A stretch of DNA of 64,000 bases from Paralvinella palmiformis (Eukaryota; Annelida; Polychaeta; Terebellida; Alvinellidae), in the NCBI GenBank assembly GCA_025642065.1, contig JAODUP010000671.1:5001-69000 (forward strand), read 5' to 3'. Shown here one piece after another: positions 23,740-35,844 of this stretch (positions are counted from its first letter, which is position 1; each line of letters opens with the position of its first letter). The translations under genes were made by a program, and so were the position numbers. The notes beneath the pieces were generated by a model. That model saw only the letters and a program-made list of their open reading frames with translations, searched no databases and had not been told where the DNA came from.

Positions 23740-23895
23740 TAATCAATATCCAGAGGTCTGTCAAAGAACCTTACCATTCGCTCGACGAACATCATATTGT
23801 TTCTATGTTTTATGCTAAAATAGACAACTAGTGAGCTGTATTTATGGTTTATGTTTATACCTGGATCTATCTGTTAAGGAGATTATCTGACTTAA
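23740..23895 (+). repeat. duplicated segment, family E copy 1
   Basis: CCATTCGCTCGACGAACATCAT and the following TTTCTATGTTTTATG match 26905-26945 (ATTCACTCCACGAACAACAT, CAGTATTTTATG). Of unknown class; a 102-codon open frame ending here (23523-23831) has no recognised domain. Confidence 0.5.
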
Positions 23896-23899
23896 TCCT

Positions 23900-24685
23900 A
23901 ATTTTAGATCAGCATCGTATCTAACATGTGTGCTGATCTAACACATTCCAAGCATCAAGAATGATAATGACGATTGAGGGCTCATAATAGTGATGATTGT
24001 GTTGAAAATGAAAGAAGATAATAATAATAGTAAAACTAATATTAATAAGAGCAAAGGCGTCAACAGCAGTGAGGGGTGAGGATAACTTATAAGTTAATAT
24101 ATGGAGTCACATTTTGTCGGAAGGACACTTTTGTCAAGTCAATAATTTGCATCATACATAATACTGAGATAAATAAATCGAGCTGATATAATACATTACT
24201 GAACTGTAATGAATTCGAGAAACCTTAGTCGTTACTTCATGGTAAGTAACTTGTCATAGTCAATTAACTGTCATAGATATAGTTTTATTACTACACAATT
24301 TCTTGTGTGGCTGCTCAAAAGTAAGTGGCTTAGTGTTATTATTGCGAGAATGTTTATATTTTTATTTGTTCATAAATTTGTTTTGCAGTTTGCATTTCAT
24401 TAAGAATATGACTTATGTTTTTTTTACAAATATATGTAAACATTTTTTTAAATAGTCTGAATTAATTTCGTAATACCCTTATTGGCTTCATTAAGCCCGG
24501 AAATATAACTCACTCCTTTTCTAAACTTGATACAATATTAATTAAGTAATATTCGGTTATCAGATTAAAACTCGTTGAATTTGTTCATATTTACCCTATA
24601 AAGCTGCTGATGCTTTATTTTTATGAGATTGTTTTAATATTTATGGCTAGGCTTAGATGATTAGTCATAAATGTTTTAATACATT
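23900..24685. other. AT-rich DNA, nothing recognised
   Basis: No gene or repeat that I can name. Confidence 0.5.
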
Positions 24686-24689
24686 TAAT

Positions 24690-24960
24690 ACATTTAATAC
24701 AATGTCAAATCTTTTATTTCCAGAGTTTCTAAAAATGAGAATCCCATTTTACAGTTCTCAGAATAATGGTAAATGTATTCCTATATGTCTTAAATTTGAT
24801 TGGTAAATAATAGAAGTAGGTCTTTCTTTATAATTGTACTGCAAATTAAGGGTTAAAAACAATATGAACCTCTGATAATTAGACAATAATACTATATTTT
24901 GAATGTATACAAAGTAAGATAATTTCACGGATAATCGGACAATTGTAATAGTACTTTAGT
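24690..24960 (+). repeat. duplicated segment, family G copy 2
   Basis: Same orientation and order of blocks as 21440-21760, diverged. Confidence 0.55.
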
Positions 24961-24964
24961 CTAA

Positions 24965-25605
24965 TAGATAAGTTAAATCACAAATGCTAGATGTGTAATA
25001 TAAAACAAATAAATAAAAGTAACTTTTTTCCCATAGATGGATTAATTAGTATTTCCTTTCCACATCAAATACTATAAATACTTAAACAATAATACGCTAA
25101 CTCATCGTTGGATTTCCGTTAATAATCTTGGCATTAGACACGTTTAACAATCGAATTAAGCTTTCCGAATATAATTTTAAAATGTGTTAATTATCTCTGA
25201 TACTGTCATGTTTAAACATGATTATGAAATAATCAGGGATTAGTTTATATTAACAGAACATTTATATGTTGGTATGTTGGATCATAGAGTAGTACTTAAT
25301 CTGTTAAATGTTGTGTTCTAAGCAAGATGTCGCATTGAGTTGTTTTCCTCTTGGGAAAAACCAAAATTGTCACGTGATTTTAGTTATCATTCTCGTTTTT
25401 AGTGTTATATGTCTGTTGTTGATTATATACTTTATTTTGAGCTTAGTTAATAAACGTCTCGACAATTTACTCATTAATAATGAGTAAATTATGTTGATAT
25501 ATCGGACAATTATTAACCCTTTAACGTCAGTATGCTATAACCGATAAACCTGGAGATTAATACTGAGACAATGTATTGAAAAGTATATGTTTAATTATAA
25601 ATATA
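24965..25605. other. AT-rich DNA, nothing recognised
   Basis: A short palindrome, TTTACTCATTA-ATAATGAGTAAA, lies at 25467-25490. No coding frame. Confidence 0.5.
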
Positions 25606-25609
25606 TAAA

Positions 25610-25775
25610 TAGAGAGGGCGATGGAAAGGTAAATAGGAAAGTGAGGAAATGCGTGTGTGGGTGAGTATGTGTGAGTAGGTGAGCTAGTGTGTGAATAAGT
25701 CCATCCCAAAGTAGGTCGGTCCATCAGTCAGGCAGCCTGTCAGACAGTTAATCAGTCAGTCTGCTATTCCCTTAG
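25610..25775. repeat. degenerate GTGA/GTCA tetranucleotide tract
   Basis: Scattered TGAG, GTGTG, GGTCGGTCC and CAGTCAG units, evidently a decayed array. Confidence 0.6.
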
Positions 25776-26064
25776 TCTGTGTGATGAATGTTTCAGTTGT
25801 ATATTATAATAGAGTGAACCATTAACGGGAACATTGGCTACCAATAAAGTGTACGACGGGATATCCACCAGCTAATACTGGGCAATGATCCCGAAACCTT
25901 TGCTATTAAATACTACCCCAGAGGATTGTGTATCAGAAAGGTTACCATAAAATCACTTCTAGTTGGCCTATTTAAGTAAATAAATACAAAAACCTAATTT
26001 AACGAATGTTTTCAAACGTGATTGTTTCTCGTGGTGCATGCGTGTGAGTGCACGCGAGGGTGTG

Positions 26065-26098
26065 TGAGTGAGTATATATATATATGTGTGTGTGTGTT
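26065..26098. repeat. short (TA)n/(TG)n tract
   Basis: ATATATATATATGTGTGTGT-type tract with a GTGAG stretch before it. Confidence 0.9.
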
Positions 26099-26099
26099 T

Positions 26100-26205
26100 G
26101 TCAGTGAGTGTTTTACCCGTGCGTAATAAGGCGTAGTCACAGAGAATCTCGAAGCATGAATTCAAATTCTGGACTTTTCTTCAGGGGACTGAATCTAGAT
26201 TGTCG
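26100..26205 (-). repeat. duplicated segment, family F copy 1
   Basis: Matches 26575-26675 in the same orientation: AGTCACAGAGAATCTCGAA and GAATTCAAA are shared. On the minus strand both copies read a similar peptide (FEILCDYALL here, FEIICDSALL there), suggesting a piece of old coding sequence, perhaps of a transposon. No family can be named. Confidence 0.6.
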
Positions 26206-26574
26206 ACTTTTCATCCCGAGAAATCTGACATGTCTCATGGGTCCGTAAGCCACCAATCAACAAAATGGGAATCATTACACTTACAGTCGTGGTGTCAGAA
26301 CACGGCAGTTGTAAAAATGTGTATGTTAATTAACTACGCCACCCTATTTATAGTTAATTTTTAGTTGCTGTATCTTTCCTGAAAGCCAAATACCTCATAA
26401 TCATACAGATCCAATAAATACTATGACCCACTCGTCGCTATTATAAAATTTACCTATCTGCATTAGGAGATCATTATTGGTGTAATTGCCGTCATATATA
26501 TTAACATTTTCAAACCATACCAAATGTCTGCTATGCAAACTATAATTAGAATATGGTGTTTTAGTGTTATTAGG

Positions 26575-26773
26575 CAATGTGTGTTTTATACGTGTTTAAC
26601 AAAGCAGAGTCACAGATAATCTCGAACTGTGAATTCAAAATGGACGATTTTTCAGGATCTAAATTTGTGCCAGATGTACATTTAATGTTTAAATTATTTC
26701 TTAATGTTAGTCCAGAAGTCTTTTGACATTTTAATCCACCGCTGAGTGTCTCATTTAAAAATAGTTGTTTCAA
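26575..26773 (-). repeat. duplicated segment, family F copy 2
   Basis: The minus strand contains a 67-codon frame ending FEIICDSALL-NTYKT, parallel to copy 1. It may be a transposon-derived fragment of unknown type. Confidence 0.5.
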
Positions 26774-26859
26774 TATGAAAAGGATAATACACTAACATTA
26801 TGCAATTTCATAATTTCATAGTATCACGGCGACGTCTCACATTGGGGCCTAATCTCACA

Positions 26860-27010
26860 TAATACATAATATTTTATGATCTAGGCTCTGGTACACAATA
26901 CTAGCATTCACTCCACGAACAACATATATCAGTATTTTATGGTAGAATGAGCAATTATTGAGCTTGAAATAATCTGTCTGATTAGTCCAAAATATATCGC
27001 CCTTTGGATA
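26860..27010 (+). repeat. duplicated segment, family E copy 2
   Basis: Counterpart of 23740-23895, diverged. Confidence 0.45.
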
Positions 27011-27014
27011 AGTG

Positions 27015-27755
27015 TAATCAGGTTACTAAAGACAAACCAACTCAACTCAATCTGTCTGATTACGTAATAAATACCCATCCGACAATACTAAGTTGATGTA
27101 ACCATTGTAAAGGTGCACATCTAATATAAAGTCGGACAATGATAATCTATTGAGAGGCTTCAAACGACTAAATGGATTAGTTGGCAACCAGGATATGAAA
27201 TTTTACTGTCATATACCTTGTCATTCACCTCTGTATGATAACATAAGGACATGTTTTATAATTACAAAGTAATTATGAAACGTGCAATATCGAGCTTAAT
27301 GCAGATGATACATCGCTGGAGGTCACTCGTCGCATTAAGAGTAAGTCATGTACAATGGTAGCCACAAAATGTTTACAAGATAGGCCTTTATTTGATAACA
27401 TTTAGAAACAAATATAGAAGTATAAATGTTTTACAAATTAAAATTATGGTTCATAAATGAAGAGACCAATCCTGAGATACAGTCACATGGCCATGTATAA
27501 TACAAGTTCAAGAAAAGCAACTAACATATTAAACCAGTCTAATGAAAGAAGCTCGAAAAGGGGATTTCATTGATGAGTTATACTCCAAAAGATTTGTAAT
27601 ATTACTTTAATTAAATCTCTGTTTACTTTCTAGACTTAAACTTTGATTCTTCGTATAATAAAATTACCAAAAAAAAAGGTATTACGCGATAAATCGATCA
27701 CATATTATATTAATTATTTGTGACTGTATGGGTCACTGCAATATTAGGCACTGAT
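27015..27755. other. AT-rich DNA, nothing recognised
   Basis: A short match to 58100 (GAAAGAAGCTCGAAA) hints at another dispersed repeat, but too little is shared to call one. Confidence 0.45.
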
Positions 27756-27760
27756 AATAT

Positions 27761-27957
27761 CAGACACAAACACATACATACACGTACATACACATGCGCA
27801 TACGCACGCGCGTACATACACACACATAAACGTACGTACAGGCAAGCACACACACACACACACCAACAAATGGATACACAGATATACACTCACTCAAACA
27901 ACCACGGACATACACATACACAGACACACATGCACGCACACGCACATTCACACACTA
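27761..27957. repeat. (CA)n microsatellite, imperfect
   Basis: CACA with TACA, CGTA and CGCA interruptions. Open frames on both strands across it are repeat translations. Confidence 0.96.
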
Positions 27958-27964
27958 GTCTAAA

Positions 27965-28120
27965 TACCGTGTGTTGACCATTATGTAAAAATATAATTTA
28001 TTCCGCGATATCATTCTGATAATATCATGTACATTAAAGATAATATCGTGTAAACAAAAGATTATATCATGTACACAGAAGATTATATCATGTACACAGA
28101 AGATTATATTATGTCACAGA
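27965..28120. repeat. short tandem repeat of about 27 bp
   Basis: TATCATGTACA...GAAGATTA units repeat about four times between 28020 and 28115 (for example ATTATATCATGTACACAGAA twice). A small minisatellite. Confidence 0.75.
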
Positions 28121-28124
28121 TGGC

Positions 28125-28640
28125 TAAGTCAGAAGAATATATAATGTTTACGTGAAAGTTACCTTCAATATATTTTAGGATTTAAATTTAGATTGTTGTT
28201 TCTGTATTTGAAAATTCCGTTTAGAATAAACATTATATTGAATGGCAATATTTCATTTTCCTGATTGAATTCTGCGGATTTTCCTTATCCGCATGAAGCC
28301 TTATACAGATGGGATTTGAAGTAGCAGATAAAGGAGCCTTTTCTTCATATGCGATTAATTTCATGGATAAAAGACTTCATTTCAGACATAGAACATGTAG
28401 TTGTTGGCCAACAGAATCGTTAACCAGACTGCCATATCTAGGTTACTATGTCATATATTGATATCTCTCAAAATGTAAGGTATGCAGCATGTAATTAGTA
28501 TCATCCTGTCAATAATAGAATGAATCATCGTCTAGGTATTATTAGTTAACTGCGTCATAAATTGATGTCGCGGTTAGGATAAACCACAGTAAATAAATCG
28601 AAGTTCCTATAAATATGCATTATCGAATCATTCTATCCGC
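28125..28640 (+). repeat. dispersed repeat family C, copy 3
   Basis: Blocks CGTGAAAGTTACCTTCAATA, ATTGAATTCTGCGGATTTTC, TTAATTTCATGGATAAAAGA, CTTCATTTCAGACATAGAA, ATCATCCTGTCAATAATAGA, TCGTCTAGGTATTATTAG and GGATAAACCACAGTAAAT follow the order of copy 2 at 15490. Confidence 0.8.
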
Positions 28641-28644
28641 ACAA

Positions 28645-29120
28645 TGAACGTTATATACATGTTCAAAGTTCAAAATGATGAACAGAACATGGATGGTTAT
28701 GATAATGTTATTAAATTCGCCTGAAAATATCCTTCGAGACAAATAACTGTTATGAAATACTCCGGTATGGAGTAAACGTGTAACAATGAGAAGAGTTTCA
28801 ACAGGCAAACTAATCAAGAACTACAATGAAGGCAAAATGTACGGTATCCTTCCAACCAATCAGCATAGAGGAATGGTCTGCTTATAGATAATAGCATGGG
28901 AAAAACACTTAAAATATATTGACAATTAATTACAAACAAATAGCTGTTTCAAGATGGTTTGATACCTCATCACACAATTAATGCTTTGACATTTTGTCTT
29001 TCAAAGATGCCATATAAATTATTTCATCATGCTTGAATTATTTTGAGAAAAGGGATATTAAATCCATTAATAAATATTGTATGCTTTGCATTTAGACAAG
29101 CACTAAAATAAAATGAAAAC
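28645..29120. other. AT-rich DNA, nothing recognised
   Basis: A 65-codon minus-strand frame (28620-28817) overlaps repeat C and is not recognised. Confidence 0.5.
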
Positions 29121-29123
29121 AAT

Positions 29124-29144
29124 GCACACACACACACACACAAA

Positions 29145-29211
<67 letters not shown>

Positions 29212-29212
29212 T
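29124..29212. repeat. compound (CA)n / (TA)n microsatellite
   Basis: CA to 29157, then TA. Confidence 0.97.
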
Positions 29213-29214
29213 TT

Positions 29215-29875
29215 AATTATATGTCATCATTAGAACATAAGACAAGTAAATCATTATTGTATTTTTCTCATTCATGTATAACACATTAATATATAGGAAA
29301 TATTTGCAAGAAAATAGATGATTTATCTATCGCTCTATAACTATTCATAAAACGTTAACTTGCTACCCTGTTTAATACTTGACAAACAAAATTAATTAGG
29401 TAACTAGTTAACCTTATGTGTACTCATTCTTTGTAATATGTTGATCTAGCTTATTTTCCATAAATGTTGGACTCTCTAAATAGATGGTTTCCATTGTTTC
29501 TTATTAAAGTTTTGGAGAGGTTAATATTGGTGTTTGTGTTGCCTTCAGATCGCAGTACCACCGGTTGTAATTTTTTTTAAATAATATGATTGGTATCCAA
29601 AATAAAATGAGGTTATTTCCCCTAAAACATGAACGTTCAAAGATCTGCATACACAGATCAAATTATGGGGGGTATATTTAGTCAGATGGCTCAGCTTCTA
29701 CTATTATTAATCTTGTCAGGTTTATTAAATTAATTTGAAAGAAATATTCGTTGTAGATACCGCAGTAAAGTTTCAATTTGCAAAAGGTACTTCGATTACT
29801 GGTTCAATCTATATATAATTACGCATATTCTGTAAACATTGACATATTTGGTACATTTAATACCATTTGATGTCA
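29215..29875. other. AT-rich DNA, nothing recognised
   Basis: No gene or repeat match. Confidence 0.5.
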
Positions 29876-29879
29876 ACAG

Positions 29880-30125
29880 TACTACTAAAACTTTCTATTA
29901 CAACTATTATCCCAATTACTACTATAACTACTAAAGCTACTACTAATAGTTTTAGTATCATTACTACTACAACTACTACACTATTCATCCTCGTCCTAAG
30001 ACTACGTATGCTACTATTACTACTACTTTAATTACTTCTACTAATTCTGCTACTACTACTACTGTTACTACTACTGATGATGACGACGACGATGATGATA
30101 ATAATAATGATAATAATAATGATGA

Positions 30126-30161
<36 letters not shown>

Positions 30162-30185
30162 TTTATTATTATTATTATTATTATT
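29880..30185. repeat. compound trinucleotide tract (TAC, GAT/GAC, AAT, ATT)
   Basis: Degenerate CTA/TAC units pass through GATGAC and GAT into AAT and then ATT. AAT followed by ATT makes an inverted repeat at about 30128-30183 that could form a hairpin. The flank after it (about 30190-30250) resembles the flank of the similar tract at 33500-33623. Confidence 0.9.
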
Positions 30186-30439
30186 TAATGAAAAGCTCAT
30201 TTCTAGCAGAATCTATTAAAGGGATATGTACAGTAAATAAAAAAATATATAACGCTTAGTGGTATTTACGTGGAAAAAGAACTATTATCAGGTTAGTTTG
30301 AAAACCAATATTAAATCTTTCAACAGGTGCAAACGTATAATATTTTGACCCCCAAAAATTGGTTTTGCAAATTTAAAAACATAATAGAGACATGAATTGA
30401 AAAGTATCCTATTTTCCTGTTTACAATAAAAAGTAGTAG

Positions 30440-31960
30440 TAGTAAATTTATTTGATGATTTATATAATCATATTCATAAAAATTCATATTACATTCTATT
30501 ATTTGCATATATGTACCCTGAGGTCAACTAACATGCAAAGAGCTGTAACTTCCAATAAAACACTAGTATATTTGAGGAGTCTATGTTGCACAAATACTTA
30601 TTGTATATGTCTACTGTCCAAATGTAGAAAATACTATTATATCTGATGCAGTTCATTAAATGTATATAATGCATTTGTACATAAAAGAAATTTCTATTCA
30701 AATTATATTGTGACCTTAATTGTCTTACCGTTTCGGGCAATTGTTAATTCCTGATAAAACAATAGCATTGATAAAAATATGTTATATCTTGTTAACGGTT
30801 CTCTATTTTATTCAAATGAATATTTTATTGGGACATCTACCAAAGAACTATTAGTTAATGAATTAGTTTTGAAAATTTTAAAGAAAATATGTCCCTTCTA
30901 TTGAGAATTAGTTGTTTCTTTAAGAAGGATTCTATTTTGACATTACTGCTTAATTTTGAGACTTTCCCGTATCCCTTTAAAACCTGTGGTATAGCGTTCT
31001 CATATTGTTAATACTTAGGACGTAATTAATGTTATTTGGGGCATTTTAGCTACTTGATAATATTGATCTAGAAATACTTGAGTTTTTTAATCTAAATGTT
31101 GTCCTAAATATTTGACACATTTAACTCTATTAATAATTGTATTATATACCATTAATACAAATCAATTTAATTTACCATTTTTAGGTTTTGAGAAAAAAAA
31201 ACTTGCGTGATATGTTTTCGCTTTATATAGTAATAATTCGTTCAATTAAAATCACTCAGCTAGTGACCCAATACCCTAATTTACGAATTTATGTAATTTC
31301 TTCATATTTTCTTTGGATATAAATAGTTCTATCATCTGTAAAAGTATACATCCAATACACATCCGTGGCCTTAAGATCTATAGCTGTGGCACACCATATG
31401 TTATGGGAAATAATTTTAATTAATACATTTACCATTAACAGGATTCTTTCTCTCTGCCATAAAGAGTTTCTGAATAACTATAAGGCTACACGACGTATAA
31501 CATAAGGGTGTAATATTTATATAGCAGATCGTGATTTATTGTGGAATCACCTTAAAAGGGGGCCACATATCTGTCATAACCCTATATAGACGCATAAGAA
31601 ATACATTTGGTCTATATTTTGGAAATATTAGCCGAAAGTGAAATTTTCTATAATTCGAAAATTTTGTTAGTCCTTCGATTTATATATTTATATTATTTTA
31701 GCAAGTCATCGATTTGTTTATAGCCATGATAAGTGGCGATTGTGGTGTAAATTGTGTTTATTATGTTTTCGCTGTCAGAAGGACGAAAATAAAGTGATCC
31801 ATATTTCGTACATTTTGGGATGCAGTTCCCACACATTGTACTGAAAAGTTCAATAGCAGAAGCGTGCTTAAGTCCAAGCTGTGGCTATTTTCTATAATTA
31901 ATAAGTTTGATATTTTTATTTTTTGTGTAGTTTATCTACTGCGTTAATATTTTTTTAAAT
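30440..31960 (-). mobile_element. LINE family A, copy 2
   Basis: Minus-strand sequence matches the plus-strand copy at 48560-50235 in several places and in the same order: ACAGCGAAAACATAATAAAC near 31775, CATGGCTATAAACAAATCGA near 31720, ATAGAACTATTTATATCCA near 31330, ATTATTAATAGAGTTAAATG near 31130, AACAATATGAGAACGCTAT near 31000, and ATGCCCGAAACGGTAAGAC near 30738. In its counterpart these regions include the reverse transcriptase. Here stops are everywhere, so this is a fossil. The 3' end lies between about 30440 and 30500. Confidence 0.78.
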
Positions 31961-31964
31961 ATTT

Positions 31965-32940
31965 TATTTGTTTTGCTGGAATAATTTTGTATATTACATT
32001 GTCCTTTGCATACGTTTAATTATGGAAGTATTATTATGTAAGTTACATATTTAATATGTTCCTATGGTATGTTTTATTCAACTACTTGGTTTTACAAAGG
32101 TTATTGAAAATGTTTATACGAATGTAGGATTCTTGGAACAAGCTATGGTTCTCGTTTTACATTCTAGGCAGGTATTTTAGTTATTTCTGGGTGGGAATTT
32201 AAATTTAATTTGTTTACAAGTATATGTTGTAACTAGTTTCAGCATCGTTTGAGTTCAGGTTAGATGAATCTCGTCTTGATAAGGCTTCAACAATTTGTTG
32301 ATATATTTTGTCATTCAATTGGCTTTGTTCCTGTGTGTGTTGGTTTGCATGCCTGAATGCACTAATAGTGTATACATTCAAGATGGGGGAGAGTTAGACA
32401 TACAAACATTAACAGAGATATTTGCTCAACAAAAAATGAATTTCATTGCATTGAATCTAATATTTTGGATACAAAAACGTCACAACTTTTAATATCTCTG
32501 TGTACTAATACATTTCTGCTGTAGCACAGATACAAGTTTGCTTTATAAGAAGAAAACCTACATTCCTATTTGACACGAACTACAAATACAATACTTACCA
32601 TGGCGTATTAAAAGTAGTTTTGTTGGAAGTATTCTTCACTTATTAACTGCACTCTTCACATATCTTACCTTTCTTTCACCTTAGCAGAAAGGTATAATCC
32701 GGGGTGGGGGGGGTGTAGGTTTATATTGTGGAATATATGACTCTAGGTAAAAAAATCGCATCTTGACCATCAACATCACATTTCAGACGTGTCCTATCTG
32801 TTTGATATCATATTTTTGTTAATGCGTCTTATCACAGAGTTTCCTTTATGTTAACCATATTATTAATTAAGGCCAGTATATATTCCTCATCGGTTTAAAT
32901 ATATATTACATCAGACTTTAGTATACCTAGATTACTTTGT
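31965..32940. other. AT-rich DNA, nothing recognised
   Basis: Short G run at 32701-32715. A 65-codon frame (32295-32492) has a hydrophobic start resembling a signal peptide, but there is no other support for a gene. Confidence 0.45.
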
Positions 32941-32944
32941 AACC

Positions 32945-33400
32945 TTTCAAATAATCTGATTGAATCCTGCGGGTGTTTGTTATCTGAATGCTGCTTTCTA
33001 CAGACGCCATAATAGGTAACTTTCATAGATAATAAGACTATTTGGGACATCTAACTGATTACTGTAGGCTAACACACGCTGGAAAGAAAATAGCTGACAT
33101 ATAGCCATAGTTGTATAAGTAGTGTCATTAAATGCACACTGTTACCTATTATTATTGAAACTATATGACAAGTAACAAGTATCCTCCTGACAGTTATAAA
33201 ATTAATAATATTTTACCATCAATCTTCTATTTTGGTTAGGAATTGCTTTGAAGGAAAAGGCCGTTAGGTATTGCATTGAAATGTTTTATTTTCGGTACAC
33301 CTATAATTGAATATATAAAGCTTACAAGTTAGTCTAAATTTGTTAAATGTACCTTGATTAATGACTCATCTAGGTAATAATTACCCATTTCTACGAACAA
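32945..33400 (+). repeat. dispersed repeat family C, copy 4 (diverged)
   Basis: CTGATTGAATCCTGCGG, TTTCATAGATAAT, TATCCTCCTGACAGTTATAA and TCATCTAGGTAATAATTA are recognisable in order. The copy appears to contain an extra segment of about 150 bp before its end. Confidence 0.6.
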
Positions 33401-33499
33401 AGACATGTTGTTAGTTTTTAATACCATTTAATAATCCTATTTATACTAAAACTATTTGTACTGCTATTACTACAAAAATTACAATTACATATACAACAA

Positions 33500-33623
33500 C
33501 TACTACTACTACTATTAACAACATTCTTACTACTACTACTACTACTACTACTACTACCGCTGCTACTAATATTACTACTACTACTACTACTACTTAATAA
33601 TAATAATAATAATAATAATAATA
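33500..33623. repeat. compound (TAC)n / (TAA)n microsatellite
   Basis: TAC/ACT units to about 33593, then TAA to 33623. Confidence 0.95.
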
Positions 33624-33629
33624 GCAATT

Positions 33630-35100
33630 TAGTAGCATTTCCACTACCTGCAGGGTCCATTCAAGGGTAATGTATAGTGAGTCATACAACAAAATAATCA
33701 ACATTGAGAAAGATTTCCCTGGAAAATCTATTTTTATTAAATAAGTTACCTAACAAATTTAAATTATTCAACAAATGACCCACTTTTAATATTGTGTGGC
33801 AAAGTGTTGGCTGCAACCTTTAAAACATTATCAGGTACGAATTGAGACATATTACTTTTATCTTTTTTTATAAATAATTCATGACATATATTCATATAAT
33901 TTGCTCCATTTCTATATTATTATAATCTAGTAACATATATGTATATCTCAGTTAAAGACAAAAACAAATGAATGAACCGCAGTTTTTAATGTGCATCTTG
34001 AATCATTCTTCTCTTTATGATAAAATGAAATGAAAAGTATACACTAGAAATGAAAGCGTATTCTAATAACATTTCTCAAGCATAACGTTCTACTGCTATG
34101 AGCAGCATAAAGTAACAAATCATAACAACTTTAAATATTTTAAATGTCTAGCATAATCAATAAATGAATATACTAATAACAAATTATTAAACGCTTACTG
34201 AAATAGTTTAAGAATGCAATAAATGCAATTGTTCAATCTATCTTAAGCCAGTAATTGACTTAACTTAGAATACTTAGTTGTGGGATTATGTTGTTGTTTC
34301 ACTTTTTAAGTTTATTCTAATGCATCTCAAATGCTTTATAAACGTAGAGGAATGTTTTGTGGAAGGTTTTCACATTCACATGATACGGTCAATTAAGGGT
34401 TCTTGTCTAATTACTGAGCCATGTTTCGATCACATAAAAGCGTACTGGGATTTAACCGCGAAACAATAGACTTCAAACTACTCACACCTGAATTCAGCAG
34501 AATATGTATTTATTATATACAGCTAATAGAAGAGCAAGGGCCAATTACAAATCGTACTTATGCCTAAGTTCAATATATGAAAATATATCACCCGAATACC
34601 TAGTCCTTAGAATTCATTGTAATGTGCATTACGGTCGACAAGGAAATAACAAGAATGGGTAAGACAAAGAGATCTGAAACTTTCTTTTCTAGTTTAGGCT
34701 TGGGATATAAGGACTTGAAATAGATAGCACAGTAAAGTGAGTAAAGGTGGCGAGCATGGATGTGGCCGATTTACACTCAAATTGAACTCGCATAATCTAT
34801 CCGCTTTTGTATTGATTCAATATCATACTTTATCCTTAGGTATCAGTCTACATTTCGAGGCTGATTACCGGATATCAGTTGATATGAAACTTGCTTGTTT
34901 ATGGGATGATTCCAGTTTACAGAATATTCACGAGGAATCACGGTAGGATATAGATCGATTTGTTATCTGGCAGGTATTCCCACATTTAGCTTCTTTTGTT
35001 ATATACCTAATCCGCAATTAGCAAAGACAATTATATTTTAATTGACAAATGGTAGGATTAGACTCATGAAGGAGCCAATAGACTTTAGAAGTGATATCAT
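33630..35100. other. AT-rich DNA without a supported gene
   Basis: Open frames of 63 and 69 codons (34278-34469, 34737-34946) have more balanced amino acid composition than most here but match nothing I recognise and have no splice or promoter context. Confidence 0.45.
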
Positions 35101-35104
35101 TAAT

Positions 35105-35160
35105 ACAAACACACACACACAAATACACACATAAACACACACACATAACCCCACACACAT
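35105..35160. repeat. (CA)n microsatellite, imperfect
   Basis: ACAC with AAAT and ATAA interruptions. Confidence 0.9.
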
Positions 35161-35589
35161 TTATTGATGCCTAAGATTGTATTAATTATATTTGTAAGTA
35201 ATAGAAACAAATATATATGGATACTATATGAACTGTGGATTAGACAATACTTCGCTGAAATAAGATTAGACAGGACAATAATATAGAAACCTTTCTAATA
35301 CAAGTAATTACAATGAGATATGAACACATATATCATAAATCTACCAGCCAAGAAGGTACTATGGACATAGTTTATTACATTGGATAAGGCAAGACACTAA
35401 GACAGAACCAATACTAGGCGAAACCAGAGAATACAGTTATTCAATTCTCGAAAGAACGAACAATTCGTTGATGATAAAAACATAACAAATGAATCAAGGT
35501 ATAGCTATTTTACACTTCAGCATTATATGCAAGAAAAATAGTAACAAATGAAGCATAACAATATAGATAAGGCAAAACAACAATATTAT

Positions 35590-35840
35590 TGATTGCTTGA
35601 TTGTCTGACTGAATCACTGATTGAATTATTAATTGATGAATGGATTGAATGATTGACTTAATCAATGAGTGAATTATTGGTGAATGGATTGAATGGTTGA
35701 CTGATCAAGTGATTGAGTGTTGAGTGATCGAGAGCTTGAGTGAAGTCGGTCGGTCTGTCGATTAGTCGATCGGACGGTTGGTCGGTTATTGGGTCGGTTG
35801 GTTGGTCAGATGGTCGGTCAGTCAGTTGATATTCGGTTAG
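35590..35840. repeat. degenerate TGAT/TGAG/GTCG tetranucleotide array
   Basis: Starts as TGATTGNNTGA units and drifts through GAGTGA to GGTCGGTTGGTTGGTCAG. It has the same quality as the tract at 43600 and is probably a decayed tetranucleotide array. Confidence 0.8.
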
Positions 35841-35844
35841 TTGG

